Below are positions 1-6,238 of a stretch of 19,380 nucleotides of DNA, piece by piece. The notes below the pieces were generated by a model. It was given only the letters and a program-made list of their open reading frames with translations, was not told the DNA's origin and did not search any database. The stretch's first letter is position 1; each line of letters begins with the position of its first letter. A program made the translations under genes and the position numbers. Source of the DNA: UBA2386 sp046306335 (GTDB lineage: Bacteria; Planctomycetota; UBA1135; UBA2386); contig JBKDXM010000098.1 in NCBI GenBank assembly GCA_046306335.1, positions 1 to 19,380 of the forward strand, written 5' to 3'.

Positions 1-1874
1 ACCGCCGCCGCCGCCGGCTGCACTAACCAGCCGCCGAGCTGCGACTCGCGCGATAGCAGAAGAGACGCGCACACTCCCCGCAGCGCCGCCGCCTCGCAGG
101 CCGCCGGCGGCCAACGCTCGGGCCGCAACAGGTCGGGGTGCGCGAACCGCCGGCGGACGGCGAGCCGCACGGCCGCCGGCGCGACCGAACGCGCGGCGAC
201 GGCGTCGGCGAACGCGTCGAGCCACGCGGCCGCGCCTGGCCCGTGCGGCGCGAGCCACGGCGCGTCCGGCACCGGCGCGAGCCAATGCGCCGGCGGCGCG
301 ACGGCGTCGTCCGCAGCGGGGTCCGCGACGGCGAGCGGGGCGGCGCCCACCGCGCATGCGCCGGCCGGCGCGGCGGCGCCGAGCGGCAGGCGCACGATCG
401 CCAGCGGCTGCGACGCGTGCCGCCTGAGCGTGTGTTCGAGCACCTGCGCCGCCAACGCGTCGGCGGCGTCGGCGCGCACGGCGATCGCCGGCGGCGTGAC
501 CAACGGCCGCCAGTCGATGCCGTGCGCCTGCGCGATGGCGGCGAGCCGTTCGAACTGGCGATCGAACAGCGACTGGCCGTTGCGCAGGCGCGTCGTGCCG
601 GCGAGGTCGTCGAACGCCGGCGCGTACTGCCGGCCGCCGTCGACGCCCAGCGTGCGCACGGCCCGGACGCCGAGCAATCCGAGGACGCCGAACGCCGCCT
701 CGCTGCTGAAGTAGCGCACGTCCACCACCGGACTGCCCGGCAGCGGTGGCGCGGTCGAGCAGTTGTACCAGACGAGCCGGCCCTGGCGTTCGAGCTCCCA
801 CAGCTCGGGCACTTCCTCGAACCACTCCTCGAGCCGCCGTGCGCCGGGCTTGTCGCCGACGTGCGGCACGCGCGGCATGACGAGCCATCGACACCGGTCG
901 GCGAGGACTTCGCGGCAAGCGAGCACGACGTCGACGTCGATCGCGTGCGCGACGTCGACCGCGACCTCGCGCACGACGTGGTTGAGCGCGAACAGCCGGT
1001 GTTGCGCGCGGTGCGCTTCGGACAACCGGCGGAACGTCGGCCCCTTGCCGAGGAGGAGCCATGGCCCGGCGACGAACGCCGCGTCGGCGCGGCGCTCGTC
1101 GAGCCAGCGCTGCAGCGACAGGCGCGGCGTCGGCAGCGGCTGCGCTGCCGCCTTGTCCTGCCATTGCGGATGCGTGATCCAAGCGAATGGCCGGGGCCCC
1201 ATCTCCTCCGTCGTCAGCCCGAGCATCTGCACGCGCTTGCTGACGCCGATCTCGGCGGCGATCGCCTCGCCGTAGTTGGTGCCGACCGGGAAGCCGTCGA
1301 TGCGAGCGAGCGTGTCGCCGCGCGCCGCGAGAACCAGCGTCTGCAGGTGGTCGCCGCGCTCGCCCGGCGCGATGCCCCACCGCCGCCAGCAGGCGCGGTA
1401 CGTCGGCAAGCGCTCGGCGACCGCGCCACCGGGGCCATGGTCGGGCAGCGTGTGGCCGGCGAAGCGGCGCTCCAGTTCGGCCCACGGCGACGCCCACGCC
1501 GGATTGGCGCGCTCGCCGACGAGGCCGACGTCGGGCGATTGCAGGCGGCGGAGGTACGCGGCGAGCCAACCGGGCCGGCGCACGCGGCACTCGTGCTGCA
1601 CGAAGACGTAGTGCGCGTAGCCCGGCGCGGCGCGCCAGCCGTGGTCCCACGCGCCGATGTTGTAGCCGGCGTTGGGCCGGTGCAGGACGCGCAGCCCGCG
1701 CAGCGGCGCGTCGACCGCCGTCGGCGCCGCCGCCGACTGGTTGACCACCACCAGCGTGTCGAACGGCGCGCCGGCGTCGACCTCGGCGAGGTCGCGCAGC
1801 AGCGCGTCGAGTTCTTGGCGCGGCCGCGCGTCGTAGTACGACACGACGACGAGCGCGTTGGCGGCGGCGGACAT
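1..1874 (-). CDS. Multi-domain glycosyltransferase (GT2-like + GT42/DUF115-like), 3' end beyond the left edge
   Basis: The frame stays open from the ATG at 1874 to the left edge, giving 624 residues without a stop, so the gene is partial at its C-terminus. Residues 1-230 look like a divergent GT2 domain: a strand LVVVSYYDAR, then VVVNQS (41-47), NAGYNIGAWDHGW (68-80) and FVQHECRVRRPGWL (91-104). Residues 267-460 look like a second Rossmann-type domain of the GT42 sialyltransferase/DUF115 kind: LLLGKGPTF (273-281), ALNHVV (296-301), then SSEAAFGVLGLLGVRAVRTL followed by GVDGG (390-414). From about 463 the text IAVRADAADALAAQVLEHTL resembles the opening strand and helix of a GT8 domain, but this is weak. 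The role inferred is building a surface glycan together with the adjacent export operon. Donor and acceptor cannot be told. There is no Shine-Dalgarno; CACAAT lies 8 nt before the ATG, which may mean a leaderless mRNA. Confidence 0.85.
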   Translation of the reverse strand, partial: MSAAANALVVVSYYDARPRQELDALLRDLAEVDAGAPFDTLVVVNQSAAAPTAVDAPLRGLRVLHRPNAGYNIGAWDHGWRAAPGYAHYVFVQHECRVRRPGWLAAYLRRLQSPDVGLVGERANPAWASPWAELERRFAGHTLPDHGPGGAVAERLPTYRACWRRWGIAPGERGDHLQTLVLAARGDTLARIDGFPVGTNYGEAIAAEIGVSKRVQMLGLTTEEMGPRPFAWITHPQWQDKAAAQPLPTPRLSLQRWLDERRADAAFVAGPWLLLGKGPTFRRLSEAHRAQHRLFALNHVVREVAVDVAHAIDVDVVLACREVLADRCRWLVMPRVPHVGDKPGARRLEEWFEEVPELWELERQGRLVWYNCSTAPPLPGSPVVDVRYFSSEAAFGVLGLLGVRAVRTLGVDGGRQYAPAFDDLAGTTRLRNGQSLFDRQFERLAAIAQAHGIDWRPLVTPPAIAVRADAADALAAQVLEHTLRRHASQPLAIVRLPLGAAAPAGACAVGAAPLAVADPAADDAVAPPAHWLAPVPDAPWLAPHGPGAAAWLDAFADAVAARSVAPAAVRLAVRRRFAHPDLLRPERWPPAACEAAALRGVCASLLLSRESQLGGWLVQPAAAA

Positions 1875-1901
1875 CGGCGGGGATTGTGGCCGCCCCGCCG
1901 C

Positions 1902-1917
1902 CGCAGGCCAGCCTGCG
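1902..1917. promoter_or_regulatory. Perfect inverted repeat between divergent genes, candidate operator
   Basis: Two 7-nt half-sites, CGCAGGC and GCCTGCG, flank a 2-nt centre in the 91-nt gap between the divergent starts at 1874 and 1966. The site lies 14 nt upstream of a TTGACA hexamer and next to a CACAAT box on the other strand. A dimeric regulator could act here. In DNA this rich in G and C, such palindromes also arise by chance. Confidence 0.3.
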
Positions 1918-1930
1918 CCCTCTGACGGCG

Positions 1931-1966
1931 TTGACAATCCGTCGCCACACGGCCAGATTCCGGCGA
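1931..1966 (+). promoter_or_regulatory. Promoter-like TTGACA module upstream of the coiled-coil gene
   Basis: A perfect consensus -35 hexamer TTGACA (1931-1936) begins 35 nt before the ATG at 1966. A 17-nt spacer leads to CAGATT (1954-1959), a weak -10. This would put the transcription start at or next to the A of the ATG, and no Shine-Dalgarno is present, so a leaderless mRNA is likely. The spacer also carries CCGTCG and CACAC, which recur in the same places upstream of the sigma factor gene at 18467. Confidence 0.5.
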
Positions 1967-2322
1967 TGACCGCCGCCGGACGCGCCGACGACGACGGGCC
2001 GCACGACGCGGCCGCTCTGGCGCAACGGCTCGGCTTCGCGCAGGGCAGCGCCGCCGAGGCCGAGCACGCGCTCGCCGCCGTGCGGGCACGGCACGCGGAC
2101 CTGCGCCGGCAGATCGACGCCGTCGCTGACGAGAACCGCCAGCTCGAACGCGAGCTGCTGCAGCGCCTCGGCGAATGGCGCAAGCTCGACGACGGCCAGC
2201 AACTCGTCGACGACGTGCTGCCGCAGGTGCGCGCCGTCATGCGGACGCTGCCGTACCGCTTCGCGGTCGCCGTGCGCGGCGTCGTGCGCCGGGTCGTCGG
2301 GCTGTTCGTCCGCCGGGCCTGA
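1966..2322 (+). CDS. Small coiled-coil protein of unknown function
   Basis: This encodes 118 residues. I do not recognise the family. The N-terminus is short and acidic. Residues about 30-75 are rich in Ala, Glu, Arg and Leu with heptad spacing (RQIDAVADENRQLERELLQRL), typical of a coiled coil. The last 30 residues are basic and hydrophobic (TLPYRFAVAVRGVVRRVVGLFVRRA) and could form an amphipathic or membrane-surface helix. The ATG at 1966 is preferred over in-frame codons further upstream because the frame there overlaps the divergent glycosyltransferase and because a TTGACA box sits 35 nt before it. It converges on the methyltransferase gene with a 58-nt gap. Lying inside a glycan locus, it might help organise or measure the polymer, but this is only inference. 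The start could be wrong by a few codons. Confidence 0.6.
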   Translation: MTAAGRADDDGPHDAAALAQRLGFAQGSAAEAEHALAAVRARHADLRRQIDAVADENRQLERELLQRLGEWRKLDDGQQLVDDVLPQVRAVMRTLPYRFAVAVRGVVRRVVGLFVRRA

Positions 2323-2380
2323 CGCCGCGCCGCCTGATCCCGCGCCAACCGGCGGGACCGGCCGGGAGCGCGCGCTCGCC

Positions 2381-3109
2381 TCACGCCCGGCGGCGCACGC
2401 CGAGCGACCGGCGATGGAACACGACCTCGAAGCCCGGCGCCTGCGCCAGCCATTCGTCGACGGCGCGCCGGCAACCGGCGTAGGACGAGTAGTCGTCGAA
2501 CACGAGCATGCCGCCGACCGCCACGTGCGGCGCGACGCGCTCGATGCAGACGCGCACCGACTCGTACCAGTCGCAGTCGAAGTGCGCCAAGGCGACGGCG
2601 CCCTCCGGCCGCAGCGTGTCCTCGAACAGGCCGCGGTGCAGGCGCACGCCGTCGCGCGCCGGCTCGACGCCAAAGCGCGCGAGGTTGGCGCGCACCTTGC
2701 CTTCGAGGTCGTCGACGTAGCCGTAGTAGGTCTCGCCGCCGAGCCCCTTCGAGGCGCCGGACGCGATCTCGGCGAAGCGCCGGTGCGCGTCCTCGCCGTC
2801 GGACGGCCCCGGCGGCGGGATCAGGCCGAACACGTCGTAGAGGTCGAGCGGCGTCGCCGGTTCCTTGAGCTTGCCGAGCAGGATCGCCGAGCCGCCGAGC
2901 GCCACGCCGGCCTCGAGCCAGCGCCCCGGCACCCGCGCCGCGCGCACCGCCAGCGCCGCCTCGGCGATGTTCTCCAGCTTGGGCGGGCCGCAGTAGGACA
3001 GGTTGGCGGCGCGGATCGCGGCGATCGTCGCGGCCACCGCCGCGGCGTCGGGCGGCGCCGCTGCGCCGGCGGCGAACAGGCCGCGCAGTCGTTGCCAGAG
3101 GGTGCTCAT
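2381..3109 (-). CDS. TylF/MycF-like SAM-dependent O-methyltransferase
   Basis: The 242-residue product matches the macrocin O-methyltransferase (TylF/MycF/NovP) family, which methylates sugar hydroxyls with S-adenosylmethionine and a metal ion. The SAM-binding strand and loop read WLEAGVALGGSAI (64-76). Later motifs are YDVFG (91-95), HFDCDWYESV (176-185) and GGMLVFDDYSSYAGCRRAVDEW (199-220), the last two carrying the acidic residues expected for metal binding and catalysis. The length is usual for the family. The ATG overlaps the stop of the upstream pyruvyltransferase-like gene as ATGA, which implies translational coupling. It is the last gene of the operon and probably caps or decorates a sugar of the exported glycan. 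O-methyl caps can end chain growth in ABC-exported O-antigens, but nothing here shows that this enzyme does so. Confidence 0.88.
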   Translation of the reverse strand: MSTLWQRLRGLFAAGAAAPPDAAAVAATIAAIRAANLSYCGPPKLENIAEAALAVRAARVPGRWLEAGVALGGSAILLGKLKEPATPLDLYDVFGLIPPPGPSDGEDAHRRFAEIASGASKGLGGETYYGYVDDLEGKVRANLARFGVEPARDGVRLHRGLFEDTLRPEGAVALAHFDCDWYESVRVCIERVAPHVAVGGMLVFDDYSSYAGCRRAVDEWLAQAPGFEVVFHRRSLGVRRRA

Positions 3110-4233
3110 GTCGGCAGGGTGGCGAGGAACCGGCGCATCTCGGCGTGGTGCCGGCGGGCGCGTTCGCGAACGGTCTCGAAGTCGAAGTCCATCGCCGCCG
3201 CCAGTTCGTGCGGCTGGCACAGCGGGAAGCCGAAGTCCTCGGCGATGCCGACGCTGCGGCCGTCGACCGGCACCAGCCAGCTGCGGGTGGCGCGCGACAG
3301 GCAGAGCAGGTGCGCGTGCAGGCGGCTGCCGACGTGCGCGTCGACGCCGCGGTAGAAGGCGATCGCCGCGTCGGCGTCGGGCGGGCAGACGACGCGGAAG
3401 CCCAGGCGCACCGCCGTCCGCCGCAGCCGCTGCCAGCGGTCGAGGCGCTCGGGCGATTGCGGCAGCCAGCGGTGGCGGAACAGTTCCCAACGCGTCGGCG
3501 GCGACCAGTTCTGGTGCAGCACGAGGCTCCGCCGGGAGTGCCGGAAACGGCCGGCGACGAACTGCAGCACCGCCGTCTCGCGCGCGTCGAAGTCGTCGCG
3601 CTCGGTCACCGTGACGGCGACGTGGCCCTCCGTGCGCCGGAACGGCTCGCCGTCGAGCAGCGGCCGGTCGTAGACGACCGGGCAGCCGGTCATCACGAAG
3701 CGCTCGGCGAGCGCGGGCAGCTCGCGGCGGAGGTAGGCGACCGTGCGCGAGCAGCGCCACGACGACAACGGCACGCGGGCGTGGACCTCGGTCAGGATCG
3801 CGCGCGTGGCGTCCGACATGCCGTCGTTGTGGCCCGGCATGCCGTGCAGGCCGACACCGAACGGCAGCAGGCGCAACGGCGAGGCGCGCAACTGCGCGAC
3901 GGTCAGGCCGGGCCAGATCGTCCAGCCGTCGTGCAGCTGGTTGGCGCCGGCCAGCACGACGAGCGGCGCCTGCGCCAGCACGGCGAGTTCGGCCGGCGCC
4001 GGCGCGACGCGCGGCGACAGCGTGCGCGCCGACGCGATGCGGCCGACGCAGCGCTCGATGGCGCGCAGGATGAAGCCGTCGCCGAGGTTCTGCGCCTTCT
4101 TGCCGCGCAGCGCCGCGGGGATCAGGTACGGCGTCAGCGCCGCGAACGGGCTGGCCGCCGGCGCGGTGACGCCGGCAGGGCGCGCGGCGAGCTCGTCGAC
4201 GGCGTGCGGCGGCGCGGCGGATTCGTCCTGCAT
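3106..4233 (-). CDS. Polysaccharide pyruvyltransferase family protein
   Basis: The 375-residue protein fits the polysaccharide pyruvyltransferase family (PF04230, CsaB/WcaK type), a GT-B-like fold that adds ketal-linked pyruvate from phosphoenolpyruvate to sugars; some members do other sugar chemistry. The N-terminal NLGDGFI (49-55) matches the family's N-x-GD nucleotide-binding start. The C-terminal half carries HVGSRLHAHLLCLSRATRSW (300-319), with the diagnostic G-R-x-H-A core, followed by VPVDGRSVGIAEDFG (321-335). The first 30 residues are Ala/Pro-rich and may be unstructured, so a later start is possible. The upstream GT4-like gene ends 7 nt before this ATG, and the methyltransferase overlaps its stop. 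It is a cytoplasmic enzyme that likely modifies the glycan repeat before export. Confidence 0.83.
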   Translation of the reverse strand: MQDESAAPPHAVDELAARPAGVTAPAASPFAALTPYLIPAALRGKKAQNLGDGFILRAIERCVGRIASARTLSPRVAPAPAELAVLAQAPLVVLAGANQLHDGWTIWPGLTVAQLRASPLRLLPFGVGLHGMPGHNDGMSDATRAILTEVHARVPLSSWRCSRTVAYLRRELPALAERFVMTGCPVVYDRPLLDGEPFRRTEGHVAVTVTERDDFDARETAVLQFVAGRFRHSRRSLVLHQNWSPPTRWELFRHRWLPQSPERLDRWQRLRRTAVRLGFRVVCPPDADAAIAFYRGVDAHVGSRLHAHLLCLSRATRSWLVPVDGRSVGIAEDFGFPLCQPHELAAAMDFDFETVRERARRHHAEMRRFLATLPT

Positions 4234-4240
4234 GATCCGC

Positions 4241-5134
4241 TCAGGCCGCGCGCCGCGCCGCGATCTGCCGCAGGTAGGCCTCGTAGCGGTCGGCGATCGC
4301 CGCCAGCGAGTACTGGCCGCGCACGGCGAGGAACGAGCGATGGACGCGCAGGCGCGTCGCGAACGACCTCAGCTCGTCGAGCCGCGCGACGAGCTCCTGC
4401 GGCGTCGCGAAGAACCGCACCTCGCCGTTGTCGGTCTCGCGGTACGAGACCTCGTCGGCGCCGACGAGGCACGGGATGCCGGCGCCGTAGAAGTTCGCCA
4501 GCTTGACGTTGGACTTGTAGCGCTGCGCCATCAGCGAGGCGTGCACGCCGCCGCGCACGGCGAAGCCGATGTCGATGTCGCGGAGCGACGGCGGATTGAC
4601 GACGAAGCGCAGGCCGAGCCGGCGGCAGGCGCGCTCGACCTCGCGCCGCCACGGCCCGAGGTAGCTGGCGGCGCCCTCGTAGCCGACGACGGCGGCCCGT
4701 TCGCGCACCTCGATCGGCGCCATGCCGGGCCAGTAGTGGTGCGGGATCCACGTCGGGTTCGGCACCAGGTCGCCGAGGTCGTCGCACATCGCGCGGTTGG
4801 GGAAGATCACGCCGTCGACGGCGAGGCCGGCGAAGTGCCGTTCGAAGAAGCGGCGGATCGACGGCAGGTCGGGGTGCAGCAGGCCGTCGTCGGGTTGGAC
4901 CCAGCAGTCGACGACGTCGTAGACGGTCGTCCGGCCCATCGCCGCGAGCAGGCGCAGCCGGTGGCGGTACGGGCGCTTCACCGCCACGAAGACGTCGTTG
5001 GCGACGACGTCCGCCGGCTCGAGGTTGCCCGTCGCGCGCCACGTCGGGCGCGCCGTCGCGACCTGTTGCGCGCGGACCTTCCAGCTGCCCATCGCGGGCG
5101 AGCCGAAGTAGCACACTCGCTGGCCGTCGTTCAC
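4241..5134 (-). CDS. Short GT4-like (GT-B) glycosyltransferase
   Basis: The 297-residue product resembles the GT-B fold of family 4 in its second half. YKSNVKLANFYGAGIPCLVG (206-225) followed by SYRET and a closing ELVARLDEL segment matches the donor-binding region where GT4 enzymes carry their conserved acidic residue. The first half has VYDVVDCWVQ and IFPNRAMCDDLGD, like the acceptor domain of wall or capsule glycosyltransferases. It is shorter than the usual 350-400 residues. The GTG start at 5134 is the first start after an in-frame TAG 12 nt upstream, so the N-terminus is well fixed. It follows the GT2 gene after 45 nt and precedes the pyruvyltransferase-like gene by 7 nt. Sugar specificity is unknown. 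A non-catalytic relative is possible. Confidence 0.72.
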   Translation of the reverse strand: MNDGQRVCYFGSPAMGSWKVRAQQVATARPTWRATGNLEPADVVANDVFVAVKRPYRHRLRLLAAMGRTTVYDVVDCWVQPDDGLLHPDLPSIRRFFERHFAGLAVDGVIFPNRAMCDDLGDLVPNPTWIPHHYWPGMAPIEVRERAAVVGYEGAASYLGPWRREVERACRRLGLRFVVNPPSLRDIDIGFAVRGGVHASLMAQRYKSNVKLANFYGAGIPCLVGADEVSYRETDNGEVRFFATPQELVARLDELRSFATRLRVHRSFLAVRGQYSLAAIADRYEAYLRQIAARRAA

Positions 5135-5179
5135 CGACGCAGTCTAGGAATCCGCGGCGCGGAAGGCCACGACGCCCGC

Positions 5180-6238
5180 TCAGCGCAGCGCTTCCCGCTG
5201 CCGCCGCCAGACGACGTCGCGCAGGAACCGGCCATACGCGGCGGCGGTCGAGCCGTGCCGGCGCCAGACGCCCCACCACGACGCCGCCCGCAGCGGCCGC
5301 AGCGCCGCGCGCGCCGCCCGCAGCGCGCCGACTTCGCCGAGCGTGCGGGCGTGGCCGCGCACGATCGCGCGCGCGTAGCGCCACTGGCCGACGCACAGGC
5401 ACGCCAGCGGCGCGACGAGCCACGCCAGCGCGAGCCACGGCGCGCCGAGCAGCAGCACGGGCCACGGCATGTTGACGAGGTAGGCGAAGTCCATGTTGCG
5501 GATCGACCGCACGGCGAACGCTTCGTCGCGGACCTTGGCGATGCTGCGGTTGAGGCCGTGGCGCACCGACGCCGCCGGCACGTAGCGGCAGCGCCAGCCG
5601 CACGCCACCAGGCGCAGCGACAGGTCGACGTCCTCGAAGTTGAGGAAGAACTCGCTGCGGAAGAGGCCGACGGCGCGCAGCGCCGCGCTGCGGAACAGCG
5701 CCGCGCCGCCGCAGACGCCGAGCAGCTCGCACGCGGCGCCGAACTCGCCGACCGGACGGCCGCGGCCGCGCGGGATGGCCTCGCCGCTGCGCAGCATGAC
5801 GACGCCGGCGTTCTCGACGACCTCGGGCCGGTCGCGGAAGCGCATCAGGCTGGCGCAGGCGCCGACGCGCGGGTCGGACTCGGCGGCGGCGACGAGCGCG
5901 GCGATCCAGCCCGGATAGGCGGCGGCGTCGTTGTTGAGCAGGGCGACGTAGTCGGGACCGTCGGGCGCGGCGAGCAGTTCGCGAAGCAGGCCGTTGTGGC
6001 CGTCGGCGAAGCCGAGGTTGCGGTCGTGGCGGCGCAAGCGGATGCGCGCGCCGTAGCGCTGCGCCAGCCGGGCGACGTCGTCGCCCGCGGACGCGTTGTC
6101 GACCACGTGCACGACGAGCCCGGGCCAGTCCTGCGCGAGCAGGCTGTCGACGGCGGCGAGGGTGTCGTCGCAGCCGTTCCAGTTGAGCACGATCGCGGCC
6201 ACGGTCGGCGCGCCGCGCGCAGGCGCGGGCGCCGTCAC
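5180..6238 (-). CDS. GT2 family glycosyltransferase (rhamnosyltransferase-like)
   Basis: The 352-residue protein is a clear family 2 glycosyltransferase. Motifs in order are AAIVLNWNGCDDTLAAVDSL (14-33), VHVVDNAS (43-50), NLGFADGHN (74-82), the metal-binding LLNNDA (100-105), CGGAALFRS (176-184) and FLNFEDVDLSLRL (198-210), the last giving the ED acceptor motif. This pattern is typical of WbbL/RfbN-like enzymes adding rhamnose or similar sugars to lipid-linked glycan. A hydrophobic stretch (about 255-285) could tether it to the inner membrane. The GTG start overlaps the asnB-like stop as GTGA, which fixes the start and couples their translation. The long open frame continuing upstream to 6847 is only a shadow of the asnB-like gene. 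Confidence 0.9.
   Translation of the reverse strand: MTAPAPARGAPTVAAIVLNWNGCDDTLAAVDSLLAQDWPGLVVHVVDNASAGDDVARLAQRYGARIRLRRHDRNLGFADGHNGLLRELLAAPDGPDYVALLNNDAAAYPGWIAALVAAAESDPRVGACASLMRFRDRPEVVENAGVVMLRSGEAIPRGRGRPVGEFGAACELLGVCGGAALFRSAALRAVGLFRSEFFLNFEDVDLSLRLVACGWRCRYVPAASVRHGLNRSIAKVRDEAFAVRSIRNMDFAYLVNMPWPVLLLGAPWLALAWLVAPLACLCVGQWRYARAIVRGHARTLGEVGALRAARAALRPLRAASWWGVWRRHGSTAAAYGRFLRDVVWRRQREALR

Noticed and set aside
1..20. CCG triplet run at the left edge
   Set aside because: It encodes an alanine run in the glycosyltransferase frame and is too short to call as a repeat element.
138..1925. A 595-codon plus-strand open frame at the left edge
   Set aside because: It is antisense to the multi-domain glycosyltransferase, whose frame shows ordered domain motifs; the plus-strand product is Arg-rich and featureless.
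2323..2380. Possible terminator in the gap between the coiled-coil and methyltransferase genes
   Set aside because: Repeated CCGG strings allow several weak pairings, but no single stable stem with a T-run stands out.
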